In this document: positions 45,337 through 53,723 of the stretch, piece after piece
Layout: every line of letters begins with the position of its first letter
Position numbering within the stretch: position 1 is the first letter of the stretch
From: Macrothele yani
Lineage: Eukaryota; Arthropoda; Arachnida; Araneae; Macrothelidae
DNA length: 64,000 bases
Direction: 5' to 3'
Assembly (NCBI GenBank): GCA_039090855.1
Contig: CM077025.1
Span: 97,878,489-97,942,488 of the forward strand
The notes under the pieces: model-generated
Told to the model about the DNA's origin: nothing
Databases searched by the model: none
Seen by the model: only the letters and a program-made list of their open reading frames with translations
Position numbers and translations under genes: made by a program

Positions 45337-45577
45337 AGTAGTATAAGACCGCGCTTGATAACCCTTTTCGGTGGCAACACTTCCGGTCACGTGACGGGTG
45401 GGCGGGTCGTGCGCGACGTCACTTCCGGTCTCCTCTCGGCGCGAGGGAGAAATACGATGGCAGCGCCCTCTGGTGGTGGTTCGCGAAAATTTGCAGCCCC
45501 ATCTGTCGGCACTTTTTGAAATTAATTTTCCAAAGGGGTAGTAACCTTTTTTCGATGGCAACACTTCTGGTCACGTG
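45337..45577 (+). repeat. Left terminal inverted repeat of the Polinton
   Basis: Inverted match to 61151-61390 with only a few differences. It contains two ETS-like sites (ACTTCCGG at 45379-45386 and 45421-45428), a CRE-like GACGTCA joined to the second, and the palindrome GTCACGTGAC (45386-45395). A CpG-rich segment surrounds them. Confidence 0.95.
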
Positions 45578-45665
45578 ATGGGTGGGCGTGGCGTGTGACC
45601 TCAGTTCCGTTCGGTGCGAGGGAGCAAGGCGATGGCATCGCCCTCTGTCGGATTGGGGGGGGGCG
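45545..45665 (+). repeat. Subterminal direct repeat of the left terminal sequence
   Basis: Repeats the pattern of 45365-45475 at lower identity: TTTTCGATGGCAACACTTCT, GGTCACGTGATGGGTGGGCG, GCGAGGGAGCAA, GCGATGGCATCGCCCTCTG. The start of this second unit is included in the terminal inverted repeat; the remainder is found only at the left end. Confidence 0.85.
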
Positions 45666-45716
45666 GAGTGGTGGAGAAAACTTATTTCTTTTCGCTTATT
45701 GGCAACGGAGGTCTGT

Positions 45717-45725
45717 TGACGTCAT
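45717..45725. promoter_or_regulatory. CRE/ATF-like site upstream of the rightward genes
   Basis: TGACGTCAT matches the ATF/CREB consensus, with an inverted CCAAT box (ATTGG) about 20 bp upstream. No clear TATA box was seen before the first rightward gene at 45886. Confidence 0.45.
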
Positions 45726-45885
45726 CATCTTAGAAAATATTCTTGTCGAAAAAACCGTACAGGGCGTGTTTGTGCTTGAATTCCGAAAGTTATGTGCTTT
45801 CACAGCGTGTTGAGAGAGTCACTCCTGTGTGTGTTGTCGACTGTGTCGGTTGTGTGGTTGTGTCCGTAAGTTTTTTGACTCCAGG

Positions 45886-46356
45886 ATGAAGCGCAGTAAC
45901 GATGGCATTTGTGAACAAGTGGATTATCATGAAAGGCCCTTTACTTCTCGGACTAAAACTTCGAAAGGATTCACATTGGATAATATACCAAGTCATCATT
46001 TTCATCTTGGTGGCGATGCGTTTGCTGTTGTCAGCGATTTTAAGGATCGTGTAAAAGTTCACCTTCGGATGTATAAGTGCGTCGACTTGCATTTTTACCC
46101 GACCAGTCACGGGCTAGTGATGATGCCATTTTTATGGGAGGAATTCCTCGAGGCTATGATGTTCACGGGTCCGTTTGACACCGCCCTAACCGACCTAACC
46201 CAATGTATAGCAAGGAAACTGTTTCTGACAATGCATAAGGAAAACGACAGGAATTATCTGCATATTCAAAGCATTGGTGTGAACAATGGATTCTTATCAG
46301 CATATCGTAACCGGATATCTCTGACTGAAGACCAATGGGAAAAACTTAATGAGTGA
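45886..46356 (+). CDS. PC4-like single-stranded-DNA-binding protein (copy 1)
   Basis: 156 residues; the first ATG is at 45886 (CCAGGATGA). The pattern FHLGGDAFAVVSDFKDRVKV followed by HLRMYK and later a bulky FLWEEF resembles the beta-sheet plus helix of PC4/p15 coactivator domains, and a second similar half ends in RISLTEDQWEKLNE. PC4 folds bind single-stranded DNA, so a replication or transcription role is plausible but inferred. It overlaps the next gene by 8 nt (ATGAGTGA), implying coupled expression. A second copy of this gene pair lies at 53346-54112 on the other strand. Confidence 0.65.
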   Translation: MKRSNDGICEQVDYHERPFTSRTKTSKGFTLDNIPSHHFHLGGDAFAVVSDFKDRVKVHLRMYKCVDLHFYPTSHGLVMMPFLWEEFLEAMMFTGPFDTALTDLTQCIARKLFLTMHKENDRNYLHIQSIGVNNGFLSAYRNRISLTEDQWEKLNE

Positions 46357-46723
46357 TGATATTAGGGCAAGCATTCACCAAACAATGTTTGGATCGTCCT
46401 TTAAGAAGCTCGTTCTCGACGAGGCTGAAAAAACTGGACATAGCAGTGTTGACTCCATAGATGGTGAATTTGCGTTAAAAAAGACATTTTGCCACGTGAT
46501 AAAAAAGAACATTACTTCAGCCATCGATGGACTGATCGACTGTCTTATGTGCAAAATTGAAGATCGCTATGGATTAGGACATGCCTGTGAATTTTCAACT
46601 CGAAAAGGTAAAGTGCATGCATTGTTCAAAAAGGCCGTAGCCAATTTGGATCTAAAATTGATCGCCCATGAATTTGTGAACGACTCATTTTTCATGTCGG
46701 AAAACACTTATTTGATTTTTTAA
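46349..46723 (+). CDS. Small predicted helical protein downstream of PC4-like gene (copy 1)
   Basis: 124 residues, starting 8 nt inside the upstream gene. No known domain was recognised. The composition suggests mostly alpha helix (SSFKKLVLDEAEKTG, CHVIKKNITSAIDGLIDCLM, KGKVHALFKKAVANLDLKLI). Its partner in position and size at 53346-53723 also follows a PC4-like gene, suggesting the two proteins act with PC4-like proteins. An AATAAA signal lies at 46792-46797, about 70 bp after the stop. Confidence 0.6.
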   Translation: MSDDIRASIHQTMFGSSFKKLVLDEAEKTGHSSVDSIDGEFALKKTFCHVIKKNITSAIDGLIDCLMCKIEDRYGLGHACEFSTRKGKVHALFKKAVANLDLKLIAHEFVNDSFFMSENTYLIF

Positions 46724-46791
46724 TCACTTGAATATTTGCGATGTATTAGAAAGTGCTAAAAATCTGTACATTTTGGAAGACCCTATGCATC

Positions 46792-46797
46792 AATAAA
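46792..46797 (+). promoter_or_regulatory. Polyadenylation signal AATAAA
   Basis: The first canonical signal after the two-gene unit 45886-46723 and before the integrase gene, so it probably ends that transcript. Confidence 0.6.
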
Positions 46798-46898
46798 ATC
46801 CCATGTAAGTACCCTTTTGTGTCATTTCTGTTGTCTGTGTTTTAGTGTAAGCATGAGTTTTACTGTTTCTGTTGATAGTATTCAAATCAGTTGTTGTA

Positions 46899-47953
46899 AT
46901 GGAGAATCACGATCTCTTGAAAAAGACTTATCTGGATCCAGCTCACCCCGGAAGTTTCGGTGGAGTAAATGCTTTGTACCATGCTGTAAACGGAAAAATA
47001 AAGAAAAAGGAAATCGAGGAATGGCTGAGGGGAGAAAACTTACACCCTTCATAAACCTGCGAGGAGACATTTTCAGAGAAATCGAGTCATTGTGATGGGA
47101 ATCGATGAACAGTGGCAGGCTGATTTAGTTGACTTGACCAGTCTGAAACAACATAATAACGGATATAAATATTTATTAACATGCATTGACGTGTTTTCAA
47201 AATTTGCATGGTGTGTTCCTATGATACAAAAAACTGGGTCATCCATGATCAAAGTGTTTCAGAAAATATTTAAAGAACGCAAACCGTTAAACCTACAAAC
47301 TGACCAAGGTTCTGAATTTAAAAATCGAGAATTCCAGAATTTCCTGAAACAAAACAACGTCCATTTCTTTACTACCAGAAATGAGACAAAAGCGAGTGTA
47401 ATAGAAAGGTTTAATCGAACTCTAAAAACAAAAATGTGGAAGTACTTTACTAGTCGAAACACATACACATATATTAACATCTTGCAGAAATTGATACATA
47501 GTTACAATGCAACGCATCATCGAAGTATTAAGATGGAACCAGTAAATGTCAGTCTAGAAAACCAAGAGGTTGCGTGGAATAACTTATATGGCGATATATC
47601 TGAATCTCATCCAGTTTATAAATTCTATATAGGTGATACTGTGAGGTTATCTAAAACCAAATTACAATTCGAAAAGGGGTACGAAACGAATTGGTCGGAG
47701 TTATTTAATGTTTCCCAACGCTTCGCTAGATCACCTCCAGTGTATAAAGTTAAAGATTTACTAGGAGAAGACATTGGTGGTACCTTCTATGCCGAAGAAC
47801 TGCAAAAAGTAAAAAAAAAATGACCACTACCCAATCGAAATGGTTCTGAAGAAACGTAAACGGAAAGACAAATATGAATATTTTGTTAAATTTAAAGGCT
47901 ACCCTGATAAGTTTAATTCATGGATACCATCGAACGATTTAGTGAACATATAA
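46899..47953 (+). pseudogene. Polinton integrase (retroviral-type DDE core plus chromodomain), two frame breaks
   Basis: Inserts element DNA into the host genome. Start ATG at 46899; the N-terminus LDPAHPGSFGGVNALYHAV is typical of Polinton integrases. The core has QWQADLVDL (first Asp), NLQTDQGSEF (second Asp) and KASVIERFNRTL (Glu), followed by an SH3-like region (YIGDTVRLSKTK). The frame shifts by one base near 47040 (GAAAACTTACAC) and again at an A10 run at 47812-47821. After the second shift, 47823-47953 encodes a chromodomain (YEYFVKFKGYPDKFNSWIPS), a known C-terminal targeting module. Both breaks could be assembly errors; as read the gene is split. Confidence 0.93.
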
Positions 47954-47990
47954 AAGTTTAAGTACTTACCTGAGACGTTCAGTATGAAAA

Positions 47991-48722
47991 ATGAGTTTCT
48001 ATCTGACGTTACCGAGCGATAGCTCTCTCGGCTACTTTTTGGACAACAAAATATCTCATTTCATAACGCATCTTCCTTCCTCAATCGAACTGAATGGAGA
48101 CTGGGAAGTGGGACTCGTCGAACTGATCTACCCCCATTCGTGGTATAATATCACGAAAAATTCCAATCATTTCGAATACGATTTAGGAACGGGTCAGTTT
48201 AAGACGGGAAGAATATCTCCAGGCCATTACGAGTCTGTAGCGGACATTGTTAAATCCATGAGCAATCATTTTGCCAATAAAATCTTTTTGAATTATAATA
48301 AAGCGACTCAAAAGGTCAAGTCAACTCTTCTTAAAGGTACTCGCTTGGTTTTGCCCCAGGGATTGCAGAAATCTTAGGATACCAACCCATGCAACTTTCG
48401 GCTGTGAATGGAGCTCTCTCTGTAAATGGTGAATTTATCGCAGATCTAAACGGTCGGTTTTTCTCTGTTGTATGTGTACAGCGATATTGTGGAACCGCAG
48501 CCGGTGGGGGACATGGTTGCTCCTCTCCTTCGCATCGTTAAAGTGAGTGGTGTGGATGGAGAGATGGTCAGCGCTTTGTTCGATCGACCTCATTATTTGC
48601 CTCTTGCAAGAAAAAATTTCCAAACCATCGAAATTGTTATAAGGAATCACACAGGTCAATTAGTGCCATTTGAACGGGGGAGAGCAATCGTGAAACTTCA
48701 TTTTCGTCTCAAACATCTGTAA
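47991..48722 (+). pseudogene. Penton-like minor capsid protein, two frameshifts
   Basis: The region downstream of integrase encodes a protein of about 240 residues in three frames. It starts MSFYLTLPSDSSLGYFLDNK at 47991, breaks after about residue 125 near 48355, continues in a second frame to about 48455, and resumes with LYVYSDIVEPQPVGDMVAPL to the stop at 48722. Polintons encode a single jelly-roll penton homolog of this size beside the major capsid gene, and the N-terminal beta-rich pattern and position support that. It would form five-fold vertices of the capsid. Identification is by family pattern and context. Confidence 0.75.
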
Positions 48723-48728
48723 TCATGT

Positions 48729-49142
48729 ATGAACCCTACCACTGCTGTACGAAATCCTTTGAGGATTATTACATCAGCCAAACTGGAAAAAGGATTATTC
48801 TATTATCAAGGAGTACCACTGCAAAAAGGTTATGGACTTGGAGGACTCTTTCGTTCGTTATTTAGAACGGCGGTACCATTATTCAAACAAGGTGCTAAAA
48901 CGCTCGGAAAACAAGTCTTACGAACGGGGATGGATCTCGTCACGGATGTTATTCAAGGAAAAGATGTGAAGATAGCAGCCAAACAACGAGCTAAAGAAGC
49001 AGGACAACTACTCACCGACAAAGTCGCTACCAAAGTAAAGAAAATGATGGGTGGAAGTGTTAAAAGGAAGAGAAAGACGATGAAATATATCATTTCTTCA
49101 AAGAAAGCCAAGAGAGTAACACGTGACATTTTTGATCCGTAA
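48729..49142 (+). CDS. Small basic virion protein (adenovirus pVI-like, tentative)
   Basis: 137 residues, intact; ATG at 48729, four bases before which another ATG exists in a different frame. It has a glycine-rich amphipathic stretch (GYGLGGLFRSLFRTAVPLFK), then alanine/lysine-rich helices and a very basic tail (GGSVKRKRKTMK). In adintovirus-like elements a protein at this position, between penton and major capsid, is compared with adenovirus pVI, a membrane-active cement protein. That role is inferred; I see only composition and position. The stop is five bases before the capsid start. Confidence 0.55.
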   Translation: MNPTTAVRNPLRIITSAKLEKGLFYYQGVPLQKGYGLGGLFRSLFRTAVPLFKQGAKTLGKQVLRTGMDLVTDVIQGKDVKIAAKQRAKEAGQLLTDKVATKVKKMMGGSVKRKRKTMKYIISSKKAKRVTRDIFDP

Positions 49143-49146
49143 AACC

Positions 49147-50467
49147 ATGGCTCTGATTCACAGTCATTCTTCCGTATGCCTAAAGTCGGAACTGGATTTA
49201 TTTGCTTTACCGCCCACACAAACAAGCATAGAAAAAGGACAATGGATTGAATACCACCCCTTAGCCAATATTCGAGATGGAGGCCCTTTGGAATTTAATA
49301 TTTCGGGGAGTGGAGAAGAATACATGGACTTATCTTCCAGTCAACTTTACGTGAAAGTCAAAATCGTGAAATCCGACAATTCCGTTCTGCCCAACAAAGA
49401 GCCCGTGGGTCCCATTAACTGCTTCCTTCATTCTCTGTTTTCGCAAGTCGACATCAGTTTAAACGAAAGAGTGATTTCGTCGTCCAAGCAACACGTATCC
49501 ATACAGAGCTTATATTGAAACTCTGTTGAATTATGGAGAAGAAGCAAAGAAAACATATTTAGCATGTGAAGGTTTTTACAAGGATACATCCGGACATCTA
49601 CATGAAATTAACCCCACGAATGCTACAACGAACAAGGGATTGTATCAACGCTACGAACTCGTAAAGGATAGCAAGACGTTGGACATGATTGGAACCTTGC
49701 ATTGTGATTTATTTTTCAAAATAGACTGTTGCTAAATTTAGTGGATGTGAAAATCAAACTGATTCGTAGCAAACCGGATTTCTGTCTCGTTTCCTCCTTC
49801 GGGACACCCAATTACAGAGTTCTCATCGAACATGCATCAATTTTTGTGAGAAAAGTCAAAGTCAACCCAGGAGTTGCCATAGGTCATGCAAAAGCTTTAG
49901 AAAAATCTCCTGCCAAATATCCCATTGATCGTGTTTTATGCAAAGTGTATTCCATTTCTCAAGGAAGTATGTCCTTCGTGCAAGACAACGTATTCCTTGG
50001 ACAAATGCCAAAAGAGATTGGTCATTGGGTGTGTGGACAACGATGCCTTTAATGGTACATATAAGTCAAACCCCTTCGAATTCAAACATTATGACGTCAA
50101 CTTTATCGCCGTGTACGTTGACGGTCAACCCGTTCCCCATAAACCACTAGAGCCCAACTTCGAAACGGAAAATACAGTTCGTTCTTACCATAGCCTATTT
50201 CAAGGAACCGAGAAATTGGGGCAAGACATAGGAATTTTCATCGGCCGTGAAGAATTTTCCAAGGGTTATACGCTGTATGCTTTTGATCTTAGTCCCGATT
50301 TATGTGATGGTGGACATATGAACTTGGTCCAGCAAGGAAATTTGAGAGTGGAAATCAAATTTAGAAAAGCTTTGTCAAAAACAATTTCTGTGTTGATCTA
50401 CGCAGAGTTCCAGAATATTATCGAAATTTCCAAGTCCAGAAGCATTCTTTGTGATTTTGCTAATTAA
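49147..50467 (+). pseudogene. Double jelly-roll major capsid protein, three frameshifts
   Basis: Forms the hexon-like shell of the virion. ATG at 49147 in good context (ACCATGG). The first part reads HSSVCLKSELDLFALPPTQT and ends near 49510. The second runs to about 49730, the third to about 50040, and the last to the stop at 50467. The four frames follow one another without gaps and total about 435 residues, a usual size for the Polinton capsid. Recognisable blocks are WIEYHPLANI, DLSSSQLYVKVKI and, near the end, YTLYAFDLSPDL. Each break is a single-base indel; no nonsense substitution was seen. Confidence 0.88.
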
Positions 50468-50472
50468 AAGGA

Positions 50473-50946
50473 ATGAACAGTGTGCAAATAACTAGGATTC
50501 TAACGCAAGATCCTGTGGCGCATCGTTCATTTCTCGGTGTGTTTGCATGCAACCGACTTCCTAAGAGAATTTCCAAGTTCCCAGCCTGCCTCATTGTGAA
50601 CACGGATCAGTATGGGAGTCCCGGGAAACACTGGCTGGCCATGTTTATGCCAAACCCAATAACTGTAGAATTTTTCGATTCCTATGGACATCCCCCAGAA
50701 TATTTTGAAGGACCTATTCTCCGATTTGTTTCCAAGTTTACCTACGTGAATTTTAATGACATGTCTCTCAAAGTTCGTTTACGGCCGTGTGTGGCCAATT
50801 TTGTATTTTTTACTTATATTCTAGATGTCGCGGAAAAAGCATATTCCATTGTAAAACTATTTAATTATAAAAGTGAAACAAACGATGTACGTGTTTTTCG
50901 CTTCGTTAAAAAAAAATTTGGAATTGTATCAAAATTTAGAATGTGA
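50473..50946 (+). CDS. Adenain-like cysteine protease
   Basis: 157 residues, intact, five bases after the capsid gene. Maturation proteases of this family (C5/Ulp1 fold) cut capsid precursors. Visible catalytic residues: His53 in GKHWLAMF, Asp69 in EFFDSYGHPP and Cys106 in RLRPCVANFVFFTYIL. The usual Cys-Gly pair and nearby second Cys are replaced by Cys-Val, so activity is uncertain. The N-terminus (LGVFACNRLPKRI) matches family layout. An AATAAA at 50949-50954 overlaps the end region and may close the capsid-protease transcript. Confidence 0.85.
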   Translation: MNSVQITRILTQDPVAHRSFLGVFACNRLPKRISKFPACLIVNTDQYGSPGKHWLAMFMPNPITVEFFDSYGHPPEYFEGPILRFVSKFTYVNFNDMSLKVRLRPCVANFVFFTYILDVAEKAYSIVKLFNYKSETNDVRVFRFVKKKFGIVSKFRM

Positions 50947-50948
50947 AT

Positions 50949-50954
50949 AATAAA
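50949..50954 (+). promoter_or_regulatory. Polyadenylation signal AATAAA
   Basis: Lies 2 nt after the protease stop and before the ATPase gene. Confidence 0.55.
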
Positions 50955-51028
50955 AATTGATTTATCACTATTTTATGTGTCATGTCTTTAAATTGGGCTG
51001 ACTCTTGTTATTTCATTCAGTTGTCAAT

Positions 51029-51655
51029 ATGGAAGTGCCTAAGCTGCATCATCCTTTCACAGCTCTAATAGCGGGTCCTACGGGTTGTGGTAAAACTCAC
51101 TTTGTGAAACGTTTACTTCAACATCAGGTGGAAATCATCTACCCATCACCGCAACATGTGGTTTGGTTCTACGGCGTTCATCAACCATTATATGATGAAA
51201 TACCTGATGTTACTTTTGTCGACAGTATTCCTCCAAATTTCAAGGATTATTTGGAAGGAAACACGCTTTTCATTATAGATGATTTGATGGTAGAATGTGG
51301 GAATGATAAAAGACTAACCCATTTATTTACAAGGGGTAGTCATCATTATAATGTATCCGTTGTTTTTATTACCCAAAATATTTTCCATAAAGGCAAAGAA
51401 ATGAGAGAAATTTCCCTTAATGCTCATTATTTGTTTTTGTTTAAGTCACGTAGAGATGTGAATCAGGTCACTCATTTGGGGAGACAGTTGTACCCTAACA
51501 AAGTGAAATTTTTTCACGAGGTGTATCTGGATGCTACGAAATTTCCGTTCAGCTACTTAATGATAGACATCAAACCAAACACACCGGAAGAAATGCGCTT
51601 GCGCACCAATATACTCCCAGGAGAAACTCAATATGTTTACCAACCACGGCATTAG
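51029..51655 (+). CDS. Genome-packaging ATPase (FtsK/HerA, A32-like)
   Basis: 208 residues from the ATG at 51029; intact. It pumps DNA into the capsid. Walker A is GPTGCGKT (residues 16-23) and Walker B LFIIDDLMVE (Asp84, Asp85). A sensor-like VVFITQNIFHKG follows. Length and motif spacing match Polinton and poxvirus-A32-type ATPases. It is the only long replication or packaging gene here without a frame break. Confidence 0.95.
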   Translation: MEVPKLHHPFTALIAGPTGCGKTHFVKRLLQHQVEIIYPSPQHVVWFYGVHQPLYDEIPDVTFVDSIPPNFKDYLEGNTLFIIDDLMVECGNDKRLTHLFTRGSHHYNVSVVFITQNIFHKGKEMREISLNAHYLFLFKSRRDVNQVTHLGRQLYPNKVKFFHEVYLDATKFPFSYLMIDIKPNTPEEMRLRTNILPGETQYVYQPRH

Positions 51656-51668
51656 CTCCCCATTTACC

Positions 51669-52138
51669 ATGAAAACGGTCGTCGTCGACGTAGAAGGATT
51701 TCTCCTTCAGAACAGAAAATTCATAGTGAAAGATCTCGTTGCATGTTGTTGCAGACGGGGGAGGGGGATGTTTGCCCTTTGCCACCGTTCCCCTTCTGCG
51801 AACTGCATCCAAGAAGAGAAAAAGCTCAGTGCCTTTGGACGGCCCGAAATATACACCACATTCCATGGGATAGCAGAAACGAAGAGTAGAATGTCCTTTT
51901 AAAGATATTCTACTCCTTCTGTACTGAAACTGATATTTTCGAGGCCAAAAGACTAAATAAATGCAAGTACGTGGAAAAGTTAACAGGTACCATCTTTAAG
52001 GACTTTGATGCTCTGTGTTGTCCTAATGTGGAATACCTCCCTGATGTCCAAGTGCAGTGCCTAGTTCATCATCGAACTGATAAAAACCATTGTGCTCCCC
52101 AAAAAGCAGTCACATACGCGGAGTGGTTAAAAACTTAA
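51669..52138 (+). pseudogene. Conserved Polinton orphan with DxE motif and DEDDh-like tail
   Basis: The open start MKTVVVDVEGFLLQNRKF runs to about 51750. A G-rich tract (near 51755-51770) shifts the frame; the downstream frame includes PWDSRNEE, then a TAG at 51887-51889, and continues to a stop at 52136-52138 with LVHHRTDKNHCAPQKAV then TYAEWL. The N-terminal VDVEG (D-x-E) and C-terminal HCAxxxAxxYAxW resemble the first and last motifs of DEDDh exonucleases, but the final Asp is replaced. The family is recurrent in such elements and its function is unknown; the exonuclease link is my inference. Confidence 0.55.
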
Positions 52139-52167
52139 GTGTGTTATAAAGTTCGTTATTCTTCGCC

Positions 52168-52491
52168 ATGACATTATCGGAGCAACACATTCAGCAGCTG
52201 CGTCTGATGAAGATTTGTCCTAAAAAACACTTGAAAGATTTTTTAAGGAAACTGCCAAACAGTGGAATCAAAGTCATATGTGAATGTGTTTTGAACACTT
52301 TAAAAGGCAATGTTCCCCTTTCACCTCCGCAGAAGGGAAAATTGCGTGGACATAAACACACACTACGGAAGTTAGCTGATAAAAAAGTCCCCTTGTTCAA
52401 GAAAAGAAGAATTTTGGTTCAGAAAGGTGGATTCTTAGGTGTGTTGATACCTGCGGCTCTGAGTGTTTTAACAACTCTGTTAAACAAATAA
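52168..52491 (+). CDS. Basic pX-like virion protein (tentative)
   Basis: 107 residues, intact. The N-terminus is a helical segment; the centre is strongly basic (LRGHKHTLRKLADKKVPLFK); the C-terminus is a hydrophobic glycine-led stretch (QKGGFLGVLIPAALSVLTTL). This basic-plus-hydrophobic arrangement is compared with the adenovirus pX/mu core protein in adintovirus-like elements. DNA condensation is the inferred role. One base separates its stop from the next gene's ATG. Confidence 0.6.
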   Translation: MTLSEQHIQQLRLMKICPKKHLKDFLRKLPNSGIKVICECVLNTLKGNVPLSPPQKGKLRGHKHTLRKLADKKVPLFKKRRILVQKGGFLGVLIPAALSVLTTLLNK

Positions 52492-52492
52492 G

Positions 52493-53161
52493 ATGGAATA
52501 CGCCAGGAAAATGGTGCTCGTCCCAGAGGAGAGAGTTTCAAGACATGTACCTACGGAAGAAGTTTTATCTGACCTCGATAAAGAAATGAAGAAAATCTTA
52601 CTGAGTAAAGAACCTGTTGATGTTAAAATTAAATTATATAACCAAGTGCTTAATAAAAGAATTCAAGTGCCCCTCTTAAATCCGCCTATGTCAAACTTTT
52701 CAACGAAAGATCATTTAGCTGAAGAACTCTTAGATGTATCGGCTGATATAAGGGAACCCCCTGAAAAAGTTAAAACTGATGTTTCAACAGCAAAAAATAG
52801 TGATGTTGAAGATATGGTGTTGCAGACTGTACCTAAAAATTTAAGAAGATATGCACATAATATTTTAGACGTTTTCAAAAAGAATTCAAAAATTATTTCA
52901 TGGACACCTAATGGAGAATTTGTGTATAAAGACAAAGTTCTTCCTGACTCGAATATTGTTGATCTGGTTGACAATTTACTGAGAAATAAAAAAATTCAAA
53001 GACCCATTCCGGCATCTCTTGAATTTAGGCATGCTATAAAAGAAGTTAACTTACCTTTAAAATATGTAAAAAATAAACAATTTCTTATCAAAAGCGAAAA
53101 ATATCAAGTTGGTAAATCTCTGTCAAAACCAAAAGAATGTAATTATTGGATTTCTTATTAA
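52493..53161 (+). CDS. Conserved Polinton protein of unknown function
   Basis: 222 residues, intact, beginning MEYARKMVLVPEERVSRHV. No catalytic motif is seen. It is rich in Lys, Glu and Leu and probably mixed helical, with a C-terminal segment KDKVLPDSNIVDLVDNLLRN. It is the last gene of the rightward block, directly after the pX-like gene, so it is probably a late structural or assembly protein. A similar protein recurs in this class of elements as I recall it; the role is unknown. Confidence 0.6.
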   Translation: MEYARKMVLVPEERVSRHVPTEEVLSDLDKEMKKILLSKEPVDVKIKLYNQVLNKRIQVPLLNPPMSNFSTKDHLAEELLDVSADIREPPEKVKTDVSTAKNSDVEDMVLQTVPKNLRRYAHNILDVFKKNSKIISWTPNGEFVYKDKVLPDSNIVDLVDNLLRNKKIQRPIPASLEFRHAIKEVNLPLKYVKNKQFLIKSEKYQVGKSLSKPKECNYWISY

Positions 53162-53345
53162 ACATCCATTGCTTTTTTTTTTGGAAATTTGTGTTTGTTT
53201 CAGTAATTCTATATAAACAAAATACACAAGTATTTCAAAAGAAAACTGATTTTATTAAATCTTATAAATTATTCCCAACAGGGAAAATTACAAAAAATAG
53301 TCAATTATCATTTGAAGACATCGATCACATTTAGAAAAACATTGT

Positions 53346-53723
53346 TCATTCAAAGTCATCTACTTCTCTGAGTTCATAAATTATCTGAGATAGTATTGAA
53401 TTCAAGTTGATTGAGCGTATGAAATTGCTTTCTACGGATGTACATTTGCCAGAAAATTTACTTATCATATCATACATTTCTATGCCTAATATTGCACAGT
53501 TCACATAGAAATCATTCGCCACTATATCGTACATATCCTTTCCTTCATCACGAGCACTTTCTGTTAAATTCTGGACTAATTGTGTTTTCAGGATATTGTA
53601 CAATAAATTATTCAAGTCACTGTGATCACAGGGAGTGATACATTCTTCGATTTCCTCCCCAGTTACTTCGTTAAACATAGCTCTTAGCTTGGAAATGATT
53701 TTAAAAAATTGAATATGACGCAT
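53346..53723 (-). CDS. Small predicted helical protein downstream of PC4-like gene (copy 2)
   Basis: 125 residues from the ATG at 53723 (MRHIQFFKIISKLRAMFNEV); overlaps the PC4-like gene by about 40 nt. It resembles copy 1 (46349-46723) in size, position and helical character, but I cannot show sequence homology by eye. Its stop faces the end of the rightward block, 185 bp away, and TTTATT at 53251-53256 gives a minus-strand AATAAA. Confidence 0.55.
   Translation of the reverse strand: MRHIQFFKIISKLRAMFNEVTGEEIEECITPCDHSDLNNLLYNILKTQLVQNLTESARDEGKDMYDIVANDFYVNCAILGIEMYDMISKFSGKCTSVESNFIRSINLNSILSQIIYELREVDDFE

Noticed and set aside
45866..45885. A 20-nt intron between GTAAGT and CCAG before the first Polinton gene
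   Set aside because: Far too short to splice; the donor-like GTAAGT is probably chance.
45886..53161. A prokaryotic or phage operon
   Set aside because: Splice sites, AATAAA signals, terminal repeats and insertion inside an RTE retrotransposon show an endogenous eukaryotic Polinton.
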